DNA of 64,000 nucleotides from the NCBI RefSeq assembly GCF_001050515.1, contig NZ_CAHS01000015.1, positions 62,001 to 126,000 on the forward strand. Reading direction: 5' to 3'. Numbering within the stretch: position 1 is the first letter of the stretch; the number at the start of each line of letters is the position of its first letter. The translations under genes and the position numbers were made by a program. The stretch is from Erwinia piriflorinigrans CFBP 5888 (GTDB lineage Bacteria; Pseudomonadota; Gammaproteobacteria; Enterobacterales; Enterobacteriaceae). Below, one piece after another: positions 39,116 through 49,400 of this stretch. The notes under the pieces are model-generated. The model had not been told where the DNA came from, ran no database searches, and was given only the letters and a program-made list of their open reading frames with translations.

Positions 39116-39658
39116 TCAAATCCAGTGAAATGCTTTTGCCACAAGGCCCGACATACCCATTGCGATAGAAATTAGCGCGCCGAATAGCAGTCTGAAGTCG
39201 GCTCTGGCATTCTGCTGAAGCCTGTGCAAATCATGGCGTAAATGACTCATATCATTAGTAATGTACTGATGCAGAGTGCTGATGCCCTGTTTAACTTCCT
39301 GGCGTATAGCACTAGATTCCTGCTTAATTTCCTGGCGTAAAGTAGCGGATTCCTGCTTAATTTCCTGGTGTAAAGTAGCGGATTCCTGCTTAATTTCCTG
39401 ACGTAAAGTAGCGGATTCCTGCTTGATTTCCTGACGTAAAGCAGCGGAGTCCTGCTTGATTTCCTGACGCAGAGTGTCAATGTCCTGCTTCACCTCTTGG
39501 CGCAAGGTATCAATGTCCAGTTTAATCTCCTGGCGTAGAGCACAAGAGTCATGTTTAACCTCCTGACGGAGTTCTCTAATATCCCGTTGCATCTCCCGTT
39601 GTGATAATTTAATTGCTGTCATATCGTCACACGCGGGTGTAATCCTTACTCCTTGCAT
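39116..39658 (-). CDS. Hendecad-repeat coiled-coil protein with C-terminal membrane anchor
   Basis: I do not recognise a characterised family, though DUF1640-type proteins have a similar layout. The 180-residue protein has nine to ten tandem 11-residue units of the form LRQEIKQESAT (about 30-133), predicting a long parallel coiled coil. A hydrophobic tail (LLFGALISIAMGMSGLVAKAF, read as two parts, about 157-177) should anchor it in the inner membrane. GGGAGG five bases before ATG 39658 is a strong ribosome site. It lies 172 bases downstream of ydhK on the same strand. The repeats are also close to identical in DNA, so unit number may vary. Confidence 0.85.
   Translation of the reverse strand: MQGVRITPACDDMTAIKLSQREMQRDIRELRQEVKHDSCALRQEIKLDIDTLRQEVKQDIDTLRQEIKQDSAALRQEIKQESATLRQEIKQESATLHQEIKQESATLRQEIKQESSAIRQEVKQGISTLHQYITNDMSHLRHDLHRLQQNARADFRLLFGALISIAMGMSGLVAKAFHWI
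39275..39571 (-). repeat. 33-bp tandem repeat inside the coiled-coil gene
   Basis: Nine units of 33 bases, each encoding 11 residues. The central four (about 39310-39440) differ at only a few bases (GATTCCTGCTTAATTTCCTG on the plus strand recurs). Such arrays expand and contract by slippage. Confidence 0.85.
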
Positions 39659-39830
39659 ATTTTCCTCCCTAAAGTCCTTACCGACGTTACGTTTATGTCA
39701 ATTTATGAGGTTGTACGATAAATCACCACAGTGAAAATGAAAATAGTCAGTTTTACAGGTCTGGGGCGCTCTTCCATTATTTGATGTATGTTGTCTAGGG
39801 AAACATCAAATAGTGTTAACGCAATCACAC

Positions 39831-41822
39831 TTATACCGATTTCAACGGTGTCAGCGAACATGCCAGGCGCCAAATAATACCTGTCAACTCAGCTGCGTTT
39901 TCCTCCTTGCTGGCAGTAAGCAGATCTATTCGCTGTTGAAGCCGTTCCAGTGTTTGAACCAGTGGAACGTGTCTGACTCCGTGGTCGCCAACAATACTCT
40001 GCAAGTCGCACAGAACAGCATCGCGTATTTGAGTAAGTTCAGATGAGCAGTGCTGCCATGCTCGTAGCTGCCAAGCGATATGCGAACAGTTGAGTAATAC
40101 CACTCCCCAGCGCGCAAGCCACAGACGCGCCCGATCGTCACCACTGGAATTAAGCTGGTTAATACGGTAATAAATCAGCGATTCAAAGCTTTCCTGGCTA
40201 AAGTGGGGGCGTCTTAGCAACCTGTCGGCAAATTCCCGTTTTATCGCACGTGTATGGCGTTGGCTACGGCGTTGATCGGAGCTTGGACGCAGCAGGTGAA
40301 AGGCAAGCCATACCAGAATGACACCACAAATCTTTGCCAGATTGTCATTAATAAAGCTCAGATAATCATACGTAGGCGGGTTAGTGACGGCGAGGAATGA
40401 ACCCATAAATACAATAAGTTGACCCCATAGCGACGCGCGTTTCCTCTGCTGCAATTTAAACAATTGTAGTGTTAGCAAGAGCGGGAACAGTATGACAATA
40501 AATTGCCATAACGCTGTCACCTGCACCATGAAACCAAATTTCATCACAAAACTAAATATTGCCAGCAGACCAAGAGTTTTAAGCAATAGTGAGGCGCTGC
40601 CAGTGGGTGATGGTGCCGAGGAATAAAGAACGCAGCTTATGGCAGCCAGAGTAAGGGCTGATGCACCGGAGCTCCACTGGGTTGTGATCCAGAAGCCGCA
40701 CCCCAGTAAGATAACACTGAACGTTCGCAGCGCATTCCAGCCCGCTTCTACGCCATCTGCTTTGCGGGCTAACGCTGGTACACGCGGAGGAGAGAGATGA
40801 GTTTTTCCATCTGAGCGCTCAAACTGCCGTAGCCAGCGTGAAGTATCAAGATAAAGCCAGCAGAGATAGCGCAGACGATCCCAAAATGCTTTGTGACGGT
40901 AATCTGACTTTTCCCGAGGTGCTGCGCTCAGCAGGATTTGGGCGAGGCGATATTTGTTCGTATCAGGATTGGCCAACTCTGCCAGCAGAAGGTGAATGGC
41001 GGTAAGCAAAGAGTCGGGAGCATTATCCCAGTTCAGCAACATACGGCGTAAGCTGGAAATCACGCTGGTCAAGCGCAACTGTTGATGTAGCACATAGTTC
41101 AACACGTTGTTTTGACGGCGAAAACGGTAATGGCTCCAGAAAGCCTGAATCCGTAGTAGGTTCATCGTCAGTATTTGATCAATCATGCTTTCATGGGCGT
41201 GACGCATATCGTCATGACTGCCTATCTGTAACAGCAGATGGGTGTGATCAAGCAACTTTACGTGCATCTCTTTGAGCGATTTAATCAGCGCATCGCCATC
41301 AGAGGTGCTGGGTAGCACCATCATCATCAGCGCACTGCAGAGAATACCGGAAATAACCTCGCAAACCCGAGCTTGGGTAATGGTCCAGATACTCTCAATC
41401 TCAACGACATTTACACTGTTGAAAGCAATAATGGCAGCCGTATATCCGGCAAGTGAGAAAGCGTAGGCAACATTGTTTTGATAATGATTAGATACCCATG
41501 TGCAAACCCCCAGCCAGCTGGAAATGGATAAAGCAAATAGCCAAGGGTCATTGAGGGTATGACCGGCAATGATCAGGGCGGCTGCCGCGCCCAACATACT
41601 GCCGGCAATGCGCCCGAGGCTTTTGCTGATAACGCCACCGACAGTCGGAAAGCTGACAACGGCAGCCGAGGTCATTGCCCAATACGGCTCATCCAGCTGA
41701 AGTCCATAAGCAACACTCAGCGCCAGACACATCGCTATCGCATTACGCAGCGCATAGCGCCACTGACCGGCGGTTGCTTTAATCCACGGAAGTTGTTGCC
41801 ATTCCAACCCGCTCAGATTCAT
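39831..41822 (-). CDS. ydhK: FUSC-family efflux inner-membrane protein YdhK
   Basis: A 663-residue inner-membrane protein of the aromatic acid exporter/fusaric acid resistance group, like AaeB. Two blocks of membrane helices (about 25-170 and 365-500) are each followed by a cytoplasmic helical region. The N-terminal [27 protein letters not shown] is shared by the group (read here as landmark positions 27-53). It is last in the ydhIJK operon, eight bases after ydhJ, and should form a pump with YdhJ. The substrate is unknown. slyA is divergent, as in E. coli. Confidence 0.92.
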   Translation of the reverse strand: MNLSGLEWQQLPWIKATAGQWRYALRNAIAMCLALSVAYGLQLDEPYWAMTSAAVVSFPTVGGVISKSLGRIAGSMLGAAAALIIAGHTLNDPWLFALSISSWLGVCTWVSNHYQNNVAYAFSLAGYTAAIIAFNSVNVVEIESIWTITQARVCEVISGILCSALMMMVLPSTSDGDALIKSLKEMHVKLLDHTHLLLQIGSHDDMRHAHESMIDQILTMNLLRIQAFWSHYRFRRQNNVLNYVLHQQLRLTSVISSLRRMLLNWDNAPDSLLTAIHLLLAELANPDTNKYRLAQILLSAAPREKSDYRHKAFWDRLRYLCWLYLDTSRWLRQFERSDGKTHLSPPRVPALARKADGVEAGWNALRTFSVILLGCGFWITTQWSSGASALTLAAISCVLYSSAPSPTGSASLLLKTLGLLAIFSFVMKFGFMVQVTALWQFIVILFPLLLTLQLFKLQQRKRASLWGQLIVFMGSFLAVTNPPTYDYLSFINDNLAKICGVILVWLAFHLLRPSSDQRRSQRHTRAIKREFADRLLRRPHFSQESFESLIYYRINQLNSSGDDRARLWLARWGVVLLNCSHIAWQLRAWQHCSSELTQIRDAVLCDLQSIVGDHGVRHVPLVQTLERLQQRIDLLTASKEENAAELTGIIWRLACSLTPLKSV

Positions 41823-41829
41823 GATCTCC

Positions 41830-42687
41830 TCAGTGCTGGATGGAGATCGTGCAGGTGGTCCCAGCGACGAGGGTTAAACCAGCAGGAACCGCATTAAGAC
41901 GTATACGCACGGGGATGCGTTGTGCCAACCTCACCCAAGGGACATTAGGTTTTATATCAGGGGTCAGACCACTGTTGTTTTCCACACTTTGGTCATAAAT
42001 AGCGCGGCCAATACTGTCAACCACGCCAGTCAAAGGCTGGTTGTCACTGTAGAGTCTGACTTCGGCCCGGGCACCCGCGTGAATATGGCGTAGCTTGGTT
42101 TCTTCAAAATACCCCATCACGTAAAAAGAATGGCTATCCACCAGCGCAAACAGCGGGGTGCCGCTGGTGGCGTAATTTCCCTCACGGGTGACCAGATTAC
42201 TGACCCATCCATCTGTCGGTGCGTAGAGCACCGTTTGTGACAAATTCCATTTGGCCTGGTCGAGAGTTGCCTGCGCCGCCCGAACAACGGCAGCCGCGGC
42301 TTTAACCGCCAGAGTGGCAAAATCGAGATCTTCCGCAGAGATCATGTTACGCGACAGGCTCTGACGGCGATGTGCCTCATGTTGAGCTTTCACTAAGTCT
42401 GACTGCGCTTTGGCAAGCTGAGCTTCACTATTTAACACCGCGATGCGGAAAGGTTCATTATCAATCGTGAGTAATGCGGTGCCTCTATGAACAAACTGAT
42501 TATCTCGTGCTTCCAGTTTAACAATTCGACCGGAGACCTGCGGCGTAATATTGACCAGTTCTGCGCGTACTTTTCCATCACGCGTCCAGGGTGACTGCAT
42601 ATAAAAGTTCCACAGCAACCAACCGGCACAGAGTGCAGCAGCAAAAAAGAACAGGGTGGAAAGATATTTAAATGAACTCAGTTTCAT
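41830..42687 (-). CDS. ydhJ: Membrane-fusion efflux protein YdhJ (HlyD/EmrA-type)
   Basis: Periplasmic adaptor of 285 residues that would link YdhK to an outer-membrane channel. One N-terminal membrane anchor ([20 protein letters not shown], about 10-29). Lipoyl-like halves flank a helical hairpin: [20 protein letters not shown] (about 46-65) and [18 protein letters not shown] (about 154-171), with the hairpin at about 80-145. The gene is four bases after ydhI and eight before ydhK, so the three are one unit. Function is by family; no substrate is known. Confidence 0.93.
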   Translation of the reverse strand: MKLSSFKYLSTLFFFAAALCAGWLLWNFYMQSPWTRDGKVRAELVNITPQVSGRIVKLEARDNQFVHRGTALLTIDNEPFRIAVLNSEAQLAKAQSDLVKAQHEAHRRQSLSRNMISAEDLDFATLAVKAAAAVVRAAQATLDQAKWNLSQTVLYAPTDGWVSNLVTREGNYATSGTPLFALVDSHSFYVMGYFEETKLRHIHAGARAEVRLYSDNQPLTGVVDSIGRAIYDQSVENNSGLTPDIKPNVPWVRLAQRIPVRIRLNAVPAGLTLVAGTTCTISIQH

Positions 42688-42691
42688 GAAG

Positions 42692-42907
42692 TTATCCGAT
42701 GATTAAAAGCCACTGTGAAGCCGTTACGCAAAGGATAAACAGCGAAAGATCCAGCAGAGTGGGATGCCAGATATCGCCAGAATAGATCCAGTCACGTACC
42801 AGGGCATGAAGTAAAAGCCAGAAGAAAAAACCCAGCAGCAAGGCTTTAAAAAACGGTGGAAAATAGAGCGAAGCGCCTAAAACCAGTTCTGCCATCGGGA
42901 TTTCCAT
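42692..42907 (-). CDS. ydhI: DUF1656 small membrane protein YdhI
   Basis: Small inner-membrane protein of the AaeX/YdhI group (DUF1656), about 71 residues with two membrane helices around LVLGASLYFPPFFKALLLGF and DLSLFILCVTASQWLLII; GDIWHPTLLDL between them is conserved. It heads the ydhIJK operon. The start is uncertain: ATG 42907 gives a length like AaeX; upstream ATG 42958 and 42982 are in frame, and 42958 has a GAG ribosome site, giving 88 residues. These small partners accompany FUSC pumps; their role is not known. Confidence 0.82.
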   Translation of the reverse strand: MEIPMAELVLGASLYFPPFFKALLLGFFFWLLLHALVRDWIYSGDIWHPTLLDLSLFILCVTASQWLLIIG

Positions 42908-43049
42908 AGGTAAAAAGAGGTTATCACCAGATAAATCCTTATCGTCAGTATGCGCCATGCATCTCAACACGGAATACGCCATTCAAATAATGATGGATTT
43001 GTATTTTGTCCTGTAAAATCGCAAAATAGTCTAAAATGTGGCTTGATAG

Positions 43050-43061
43050 TTAGCAAGCTAA
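43050..43061. promoter_or_regulatory. SlyA operator upstream of slyA
   Basis: TTAGCAAGCTAA is a perfect 12-base palindrome identical to the published SlyA consensus site as I remember it. It lies 17 bases before the slyA start and between slyA and the divergent ydhIJK operon, so SlyA probably represses itself and may control ydhIJK. Confidence 0.85.
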
Positions 43062-43077
43062 TTATAAGGAGTGAGAA

Positions 43078-43515
43078 TTGGATACACCATTGGGAACTGA
43101 TATGGCCAGGTTAGTACGCATCTGGCGAGCACTCATTGACCAGAGGCTAAAACCGCTGGAGTTGACACAAACTCACTGGGTAACACTGCATAACATCCAT
43201 CAGTTACCTCCTGAGCAATCTCAGATTCAGCTGGCAAAGGCGATTGGCATTGAGCAGCCGTCACTGGTGCGCACTCTGGACCAACTGGAAGAAAAAGGTT
43301 TGATTTCGCGAAGTACCTGTGCGAACGATCGCCGGGCAAAACGGATCAGCCTGACCTGCCAGGCGGAGCCGATTATCACGCAGGTCGAGCAGGTTATCTC
43401 TGGCACTCGTGATGATATTTTAATCGGTATTTCGCCGACTGAGATCGATAAAATGGTTACGCTGATCGCGAAATTAGAAAGGAATATTCTCGATTTACAG
43501 GGAAGGGATGAATAA
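43078..43515 (+). CDS. slyA: MarR-family regulator SlyA
   Basis: Dimeric winged-helix regulator that counteracts H-NS and controls envelope and virulence genes in Salmonella and plant pathogens. 145 residues. The core [20 protein letters not shown] (about 11-30) and [19 protein letters not shown] (recognition helix and wing, about 60-78) are almost identical to E. coli SlyA. The start is TTG at 43078 with AAGGAG seven bases upstream; E. coli and Salmonella slyA also use TTG. Its own operator is just upstream. A shared terminator separates it from convergent slyB. Confidence 0.95.
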   Translation: MDTPLGTDMARLVRIWRALIDQRLKPLELTQTHWVTLHNIHQLPPEQSQIQLAKAIGIEQPSLVRTLDQLEEKGLISRSTCANDRRAKRISLTCQAEPIITQVEQVISGTRDDILIGISPTEIDKMVTLIAKLERNILDLQGRDE

Positions 43516-43543
43516 AAAAACCGGCATGTGAGCCGGTTTTTTT
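43514..43543. terminator. Bidirectional terminator between slyA and slyB
   Basis: AAAAAAACCGGC/GCCGGTTTTTTT with loop ATGTGA. A-run on one side and T-run on the other let it serve both convergent genes. Confidence 0.9.
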
Positions 43544-43555
43544 CAGGCGCTAAAT

Positions 43556-44023
43556 TTAACGCGGAGAAACGGTTACTTCGCTGCCATTAGAGGTCATTGC
43601 TACGCGTTGACCCACAGCGTAACGGCTTGCAGCCTGTTTCTGAACGACGGCAATGGTGCTGCCGTCATCACGACGAATTTCAAGTTCAACGCCCTGGCTC
43701 TTATTCATAGAGCCTTGAACGCCCTGACCAGCTACACCACCCGCCACAGCACCTGCTGCCGTAGCCAGGCTACGGCCTGTACCGCCGCCAATAGTATTAC
43801 CAAGGAAGCCGCCTAATACAGCACCGCCAATCGCTCCAATAACGTTAGTATTATCATCGCCCTGAATCTGCACCGGACGAACTGATACCAGCGTACCGTA
43901 AGTTACGCTGTGAATCTGTTTCGCTTCGGAAGCCGAGTAAACATCACCAGATAGTGAATTATCATTAACACACCCAGCCAGCGTAACCCCTGTAAGTGCC
44001 ACGATTAACAAACGCATCATCAT
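43556..44023 (-). CDS. slyB: Outer-membrane lipoprotein SlyB
   Basis: A 155-residue lipoprotein of the PCP/SlyB family with glycine-zipper membrane segments. Signal peptide with lipobox TLAGC (about residue 16-20), then the Gly-zipper region GAIGGAVLGGFLGNTIGGGT and AAGAVAGGVAGQGVQG (about 75-115). SlyB supports outer-membrane integrity under PhoPQ control in enterobacteria. I chose ATG 44023 because AGGAG lies seven bases upstream and the length then equals E. coli; an in-frame start at 44059 is not supported. I did not find a convincing PhoP box upstream. Confidence 0.94.
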   Translation of the reverse strand: MMMRLLIVALTGVTLAGCVNDNSLSGDVYSASEAKQIHSVTYGTLVSVRPVQIQGDDNTNVIGAIGGAVLGGFLGNTIGGGTGRSLATAAGAVAGGVAGQGVQGSMNKSQGVELEIRRDDGSTIAVVQKQAASRYAVGQRVAMTSNGSEVTVSPR

Positions 44024-44303
44024 GTTAAAACTCCTATTTGTTGCAGGTGCTGCGAGCATTTGGCGGGCAGCGTATAATCGCTCTATTATAAGGCAATTAT
44101 CGCGATTTTTCTCACTTAAGTGTGTCGCGACTCCAGCAATAAGCTATCCCGCGCTACCTGAACGCCGAATCAATCACTATAAAATTCCTATTGGGATAGT
44201 AAAAAAATTAAAAAACCAACGAGCGATAGAAATCATCAGCTAATTTTGCCAAGCTGGCGCAATGAATCTCATACCCGGCTTACGGGCAAAGGCGGAAGAT
44301 AGG

Positions 44304-45425
44304 ATGAAATCAGGACGATATATCGGTGTGATGTCCGGAACCAGCCTCGACGGGGTCGACGTTGTCTTGGCGGTGATTGATGAAAATATGGTCGCGCAGC
44401 AGGCCAGCTACCATCATCCGATGCCGCAGGCGCTACGCCAGCAAATTCTTGCTGTGTGTCAGGGGCAATCGCTTACATTGTCGCAGTTGGGGCAGCTGGA
44501 TACTCGTCTGGGCAAACTTTTTGCCGAAGCGATTCTGGCTTTGCTCAGACAGCAGGGACTGTCAGGCGAAGAGATAACGGCTATCGGTTGCCACGGTCAA
44601 ACCGTGTGGCACGAGCCGCAGGGTGAGGCACCTAACACTTTACAAATCGGCGATAACAATCAGATAGCGGCCATGACCGGTATCACCGTCGTGGGTGATT
44701 TTCGGCGGCGCGACATGGCGCTGGGTGGGCAGGGCGCGCCCTTGGTTCCTGCATTTCATCATGCGGTGTTAATGCACCCGGCGGAACGTCGCATGGTACT
44801 AAATATAGGCGGTATTGCTAATCTTTCGCTGCTGCTGCCAGGACGAGGGCTGCGCGGATTCGATACGGGCCCAGGTAACATGTTGCTTGATGCCTGGATT
44901 TGGCGTCAGCAGGGGAAAGCCTATGATAAAGAGGGTGCTTGGGGAGCCGGGGGAAATATCGTCTGGCCACTGCTCAAACAAATGTTGGCTGATCCTTACT
45001 TTGCCCTCAGCGCGCCAAAAAGTACCGGTCGGGAATATTTCAACCTGAGCTGGCTTGAACAACAACTTTGCTCTTTTCCCGCCTTGCCGGCGCAGGATGT
45101 ACAAGCGACCTTAACCGAACTGACAGCAACCACGATTGCGCAACAGGTCATGCTAAGCGGAGGGTGCGATCGTCTGTTGGTTTGCGGAGGTGGTGCGAAT
45201 AATCAGCTGCTAATGGCGCGTCTTGCCGCCCAGTTAGCCGGAACTGAAGTCATGAGCACCGATAAAGCCGGTATCAGTGGCGATGACATGGAGGCGTTGG
45301 CCTTCGCATGGCTAGCCTGGCGTACGCTAAGTGGCCTGTCGGGCAATTTACCTTCCGTTACCGGAGCGCGCGAGGCCAGCGTTATCGGGGCAATATATCC
45401 GGCCAACCGTCCGGTATCCTTGTAG
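44304..45425 (+). CDS. anmK: Anhydro-N-acetylmuramic acid kinase
   Basis: Phosphorylates and opens anhydro-MurNAc to MurNAc-6-phosphate in peptidoglycan recycling. 373 residues. Sugar-kinase motifs: [19 protein letters not shown] at the start (ATP-binding GTSLDG), [33 protein letters not shown] (about 125-144), and [17 protein letters not shown] chose ATG 44304, preceded by AAGATAGG, giving the same N-terminus as E. coli. It is divergent from slyB. mliC, which lies between anmK and pdxH in E. coli, is absent; a GGCG-AGA-CGCC hairpin follows instead. Confidence 0.95.
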   Translation: MKSGRYIGVMSGTSLDGVDVVLAVIDENMVAQQASYHHPMPQALRQQILAVCQGQSLTLSQLGQLDTRLGKLFAEAILALLRQQGLSGEEITAIGCHGQTVWHEPQGEAPNTLQIGDNNQIAAMTGITVVGDFRRRDMALGGQGAPLVPAFHHAVLMHPAERRMVLNIGGIANLSLLLPGRGLRGFDTGPGNMLLDAWIWRQQGKAYDKEGAWGAGGNIVWPLLKQMLADPYFALSAPKSTGREYFNLSWLEQQLCSFPALPAQDVQATLTELTATTIAQQVMLSGGCDRLLVCGGGANNQLLMARLAAQLAGTEVMSTDKAGISGDDMEALAFAWLAWRTLSGLSGNLPSVTGAREASVIGAIYPANRPVSL

Positions 45426-45552
45426 GATTGGCAAGGCGAGACGCCTGCATAAAGGCGTACTGAAGGAGATCCTGCACGACCTGTAACACATTGAAAAATT
45501 CCGAGGTGCGGAGCACAATAACCTTCACTTTCCCTTAGTCAGAGCCTGAACG

Positions 45553-46209
45553 ATGACCGACAGCGATCACCTGCAACAAATCGCCCATCTGCGGCGCGAA
45601 TATACCCGTGGTGGCTTGCGCCGCAAGGATCTTCCTGAAGACCCGCTAAATCTGTTTGAGCAGTGGCTGGATCAGGCCGTAGCGGCCCGGTTGCCTGATC
45701 CTACGGCAATGAGTGTCGCGACGGTTGATCAGCACGGACAGCCCTATCAGCGTATCGTATTGCTCAAGCACTTCGATCGGCGCGGCATGGTGTTTTATAC
45801 CAATCTCGGCAGCCGTAAGGCGCAGCAGCTGGAGAAAAATCCGCGTATCAGCCTGCTGTTTCCCTGGCATATGCTTGACCGTCAGGTGATGGTGCTGGGC
45901 AGCGTTGAGCGTTTGTCGACGCTGGAAGTGCTCAAGTACTTCCACTCCCGACCACGTGACAGCCAGCTGGGTGCCTGGGTATCAAAGCAGTCGAGTCGTA
46001 TTTCTGCGCGTGGCGTGCTGGAAAGCAAGTTTCTTGAGCTGAAGCAAAAATTCAGTCAGGGCGAGATCCCGCTGCCCAGCTTCTGGGGCGGCTATCGTGT
46101 CAACATTGAATCAATGGAGTTCTGGCAGGGCGGTGCTCACCGTCTGCACGACCGTTTTTTCTACCAGCGTGAAGGCGATGCGTGGAAAATTGACCGTTTA
46201 GCACCCTGA
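45553..46209 (+). CDS. pdxH: Pyridoxine/pyridoxamine 5'-phosphate oxidase
   Basis: FMN enzyme that makes pyridoxal 5'-phosphate, the cofactor of SufS in this window among others. 218 residues, as in E. coli. Landmarks: [20 protein letters not shown] (about 53-72, FMN site), [35 protein letters not shown], and the C-terminal signature [18 protein letters not shown] (about 192-209). Upstream CGAGGTGCGG is distant; the ribosome site is weak. It precedes tyrS and pdxY, the E. coli order. Confidence 0.96.
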   Translation: MTDSDHLQQIAHLRREYTRGGLRRKDLPEDPLNLFEQWLDQAVAARLPDPTAMSVATVDQHGQPYQRIVLLKHFDRRGMVFYTNLGSRKAQQLEKNPRISLLFPWHMLDRQVMVLGSVERLSTLEVLKYFHSRPRDSQLGAWVSKQSSRISARGVLESKFLELKQKFSQGEIPLPSFWGGYRVNIESMEFWQGGAHRLHDRFFYQREGDAWKIDRLAP

Positions 46210-46341
46210 AACATGAAATAATGCCGCTAAGCGCTGGATCGGAGCCGTTCAGCGCCTTATCCTGTATTCCTTATTTTTTCCGCGCTTCAGCGGTAAGCTG
46301 TGTACCAGTGTAGGTGCAGACTTTTTTACATGGAGTCTTAG

Positions 46342-47619
46342 ATGGCCAGCAGTAACCTGATTAAACAATTGCAAGAGCGGGGCCTTGTCGCCCAAGTAAC
46401 GGATGAAAACGCGTTAGCAGAACGTTTGGCGCAGGGACCAATCGCTCTCTATTGTGGTTTCGATCCGACTGCCGACAGCTTGCATTTAGGTCATCTGGTG
46501 CCATTACTCTGCCTGAAGCGTTTTCAGGACGCTGGCCATAAGCCAGTCGCGCTAGTGGGTGGTGCGACGGGGCTGATCGGCGACCCGAGTTTTAAAGCGG
46601 CAGAACGTAAGCTGAACACCAGCGACACGGTTAACCAGTGGGTTGAAAAGATTCGCCAGCAGGTTGCGCCATTCCTTAACTTCAACTGTGGCGATAACAG
46701 CGCCATCGCGGCCAATAACTATGACTGGTTCGGCAGCATGAACGTGCTGACCTTCCTGCGTGACATTGGTAAACACTTCTCTGTTAACCAGATGATTAAT
46801 AAAGAAGCGGTTAAGCAGCGTTTAAATCGTGACGATCAGGGCATCTCTTTTACCGAATTCTCTTATAACCTGCTACAGGGTTATGACTTCGCCTGTTTGA
46901 ACGAGCGTCACGGCGTGGCGTTGCAAATTGGTGGTTCGGATCAGTGGGGTAACATTACCTCGGGTATCGATCTGACCCGCCGTCTGCATCAGAACCAGGT
47001 GTTTGGCCTGACGGTTCCTCTTATTACCAAATCTGACGGCACTAAATTCGGCAAAACCGAAGGTGGGGCAGTCTGGCTGGATGCGACCAAAACCAGCCCG
47101 TATAAGTTTTACCAGTTCTGGATTAATACCGCCGATGCGGACGTTTATCGCTTCCTGAAATTCTTCACCTTTATGAGTCTTGAAGAGATTAACCAGCTGG
47201 AAGAGGAAGACAAAAGCAGCGGCAAAGCGCCGCGCGCTCAGGGAATACTGGCAGAGCTGGTGACCAGACTGGTACACGGTGAAGACGGTCTTATTGCTGC
47301 TCAGCGAATTACCCGTAGCCTTTTTGCTGGCAGCGTCACTGAACTGACTGACCATGACCTGTCGCAGCTGGCGCAGGATGGTATGCCGGGTATTGAACTG
47401 GAAATCGGGCAGGACCTTCAGCAGGCTTTGGTGAGCAGTGAACTTGCGCCATCTCGTGGCCAGGCACGTAAACTGATCGATGCAAAATCCGTCAGTATAA
47501 ACGGTAGCCTGCAAACCGATGCCGAGTATGCTTTTGTCGAAGACGACCGCCTGTTTGGGAAGTACACTCTGCTACGCCGGGGCAAAAAGAACTATAGCTT
47601 AATCAGCTGGAAATCATAA
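46342..47619 (+). CDS. tyrS: Tyrosyl-tRNA synthetase
   Basis: Class Ic aminoacyl-tRNA synthetase charging tRNA-Tyr. 425 residues. The HIGH-like motif is [10 protein letters not shown] (about 48-57) and the KMSKS-like motif is KFGKTEGG (about 235-242). The tyrosine-binding YDFACL and [18 protein letters not shown] segments are intact. A C-terminal S4 RNA-binding domain (about 355-425, [19 protein letters not shown]) completes it. A terminator-like hairpin at 47643-47668 falls before pdxY. Confidence 0.97.
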   Translation: MASSNLIKQLQERGLVAQVTDENALAERLAQGPIALYCGFDPTADSLHLGHLVPLLCLKRFQDAGHKPVALVGGATGLIGDPSFKAAERKLNTSDTVNQWVEKIRQQVAPFLNFNCGDNSAIAANNYDWFGSMNVLTFLRDIGKHFSVNQMINKEAVKQRLNRDDQGISFTEFSYNLLQGYDFACLNERHGVALQIGGSDQWGNITSGIDLTRRLHQNQVFGLTVPLITKSDGTKFGKTEGGAVWLDATKTSPYKFYQFWINTADADVYRFLKFFTFMSLEEINQLEEEDKSSGKAPRAQGILAELVTRLVHGEDGLIAAQRITRSLFAGSVTELTDHDLSQLAQDGMPGIELEIGQDLQQALVSSELAPSRGQARKLIDAKSVSINGSLQTDAEYAFVEDDRLFGKYTLLRRGKKNYSLISWKS

Positions 47620-47642
47620 GCGCCCTGGGTTGAGCCCACTCT

Positions 47643-47668
47643 GAAGCCGGTTATGCCGGCTTTTTTAT
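47643..47668 (+). terminator. Terminator of tyrS
   Basis: AAGCCGG-TTATG-CCGGCTTTTTTA. It ends about 20 bases before the pdxY start, so pdxY is either read through or has a start site overlapping this hairpin. Confidence 0.8.
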
Positions 47669-47688
47669 TGGCAAGAAAGGTCAGTACC

Positions 47689-48549
47689 ATGAAAAATATT
47701 CTCTCAATTCAGTCCCATACAGTGTTTGGCCATGCTGGCAATGGTGCGGCAGAATTTCCCATGCGCCGCCTCGGCGCAAACGTTTGGCCACTTAATACCG
47801 TCCAGTTCTCGAACCATACCCAGTATGGGCACTGGACCGGAACGGTGATGCCCGCGACGCATTTGACCGATATTGCCCGTGGTATTGGTGGTATCGATCG
47901 TCTGAAAACCTGTGATGCGGTGCTGAGCGGATATCTCGGCTCCGCTGAACAGGGAGAAGCGATACTTGAAATTGTCACTATGGTTAAAGCAGCCAACCCG
48001 GACGCCTGGTATTTTTGTGATCCGGTGATGGGCCACCCTGAAAAGGGCTGTATTGTTGCGCCTGGCGTCGCAGAGTTTCACGCTAATGCTTCGCTTCCGG
48101 CCAGTGACCTCATCGCTCCTAATTTGCTGGAGCTGGAAATGCTCAGCGGGCAGCCGGTGACCAGCATCGATGATGCGGTGGCTGCGGCGCGAGCATTGAT
48201 TGTTAAGGGGCCGAAAATCGTGCTGGTTAAACATCTGGCGCGCGCCGGATACCGTAGCGACCGCTTTGAGATGTTGTTGGTCACCGCAGACGAGGCCTGG
48301 CATATTGCCCGGCCGCTGATCGATTTTGGCGTACGCCAGCCGGTAGGTGTGGGCGACCTCACCAGCGGGCTGTTGCTGGTCGATCTGCTACACGGCTTAT
48401 CGCTCAAGCAGGCGCTGGAGCATATCACGGCGGCGGTCTATGAGGTAATGCTCAAAACCCATCAAATGGGGGAGTATGAACTGCAGTTGGTCGCCGCACA
48501 GCAGGCAATCGCTCATCCCCGTCAAGACTTCGCTGCGGTAAAACTTTAA
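47689..48549 (+). CDS. pdxY: Pyridoxal kinase PdxY
   Basis: Salvage kinase that phosphorylates pyridoxal to PLP; a ribokinase-like fold. 286 residues, one fewer than E. coli. Landmarks: [20 protein letters not shown] at the start, [16 protein letters not shown] (about 36-51), [16 protein letters not shown] segment [16 protein letters not shown], and the anion-hole/base motif [11 protein letters not shown] near residue 220. I chose ATG 47689; the frame opens upstream at 47653 but that part lies in the tyrS terminator. It follows tyrS, as in E. coli. Confidence 0.95.
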   Translation: MKNILSIQSHTVFGHAGNGAAEFPMRRLGANVWPLNTVQFSNHTQYGHWTGTVMPATHLTDIARGIGGIDRLKTCDAVLSGYLGSAEQGEAILEIVTMVKAANPDAWYFCDPVMGHPEKGCIVAPGVAEFHANASLPASDLIAPNLLELEMLSGQPVTSIDDAVAAARALIVKGPKIVLVKHLARAGYRSDRFEMLLVTADEAWHIARPLIDFGVRQPVGVGDLTSGLLLVDLLHGLSLKQALEHITAAVYEVMLKTHQMGEYELQLVAAQQAIAHPRQDFAAVKL

Positions 48550-48596
48550 TCACATACCGTGGGCTGTCTAAAGAGACCTGCCCACGGTCACTCTTG

Positions 48597-49202
48597 TCAG
48601 TTCAACCCTTCTGCCTTCAGGGCTGCTATCACCGCAGGCCGGGCAGCAACGCGTTCAAACCAGCCGTTCAGCGCGTCAAGACCGTTCAGATTTAACTTGA
48701 GCGCATGTGCCCAGCGCGTCACGGTAAACAGGTAGGCGTCGGCAACGGTGAAGCGCGATCCCATCAGCCACTGATTCTCCTTCAGTTCGCTATCAACATA
48801 GCTGAATTTTTGCTCCAGCTGCTGGCGAACCAGGGGCTTGTACTCCTCCGGGGTATTCGGGCGAAAAAGCGGGCTGAACCCTTTATGTAGCTCGGTGGCA
48901 ATAAAATTTAGCCACTCCAGCGTGTGATAGCGGGCCAGGGTGCCAGTCGGTGCCAGTAACTGGCGATCCGCCTTCAGATCGGCCAGGTACTGCACTATTG
49001 CCACACCTTCGGTAAGTACCGTACCGCCGTTCAGTTGCAATGCTGGCACCTGTCCTTTGGGGTTGATGCTCAGGTAATCTTCTCCCTGTTCGGTTAGCTT
49101 TGTGTGTGTATCAACGGTGACGAGCGTAAAATCAAGGCCGGTTTCTCGCAGCACGATATGAGGTGACAGCGAACAGGCACCGGCTTTATAGAACAGCTTC
49201 AT
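48597..49202 (-). CDS. gstA: Glutathione S-transferase GstA (beta class)
   Basis: Cytosolic beta-class glutathione transferase, 201 residues as in E. coli. The thioredoxin-like N-domain (1-80) carries the active Cys10 in [16 protein letters not shown] and [11 protein letters not shown]; the C-domain (about 90-200) has [15 protein letters not shown]. It lies between pdxY and dtpA, as in E. coli. Convergent with pdxY with only 47 bases between. AGGAGAATGCC precedes the ATG. Confidence 0.95.
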   Translation of the reverse strand: MKLFYKAGACSLSPHIVLRETGLDFTLVTVDTHTKLTEQGEDYLSINPKGQVPALQLNGGTVLTEGVAIVQYLADLKADRQLLAPTGTLARYHTLEWLNFIATELHKGFSPLFRPNTPEEYKPLVRQQLEQKFSYVDSELKENQWLMGSRFTVADAYLFTVTRWAHALKLNLNGLDALNGWFERVAARPAVIAALKAEGLN

Positions 49203-49362
49203 GGCATTCTCCTTAGGGGCAACGGGAAGTTAATCTTACTGCGGCAGACAAAAATTGTCAGTGGTCATGATCACGTGTTAAGGAGGGCTGGCCAGATAAG
49301 TGGGGAGAGGGGCGTTTTTCAATGCAGAGAGGTGCGCTGTAGGGGGACGTTCTTCGACTGAA

Positions 49363-49383
49363 GCCGGGGAGAAATACCCCGGC
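49363..49383. terminator. Hairpin downstream of dtpA
   Basis: GCCGGGG-AGAAATA-CCCCGGC, a perfect 7-bp stem, 18 bases past the dtpA stop. No T-run follows on the minus strand, so termination strength is doubtful. Confidence 0.45.
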
Positions 49384-49400
49384 AAAATGATTGTCAGAGG

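Noticed and set aside
39275..39571. CRISPR-like array from the 33-bp periodic repeats
   Set aside because: The units are directly adjacent without unique spacers and keep an open reading frame, so they encode protein repeats.
46873..47514. 213-codon minus-strand frame opposite tyrS
   Set aside because: tyrS is complete with both synthetase motifs; the antisense frame has no known features.
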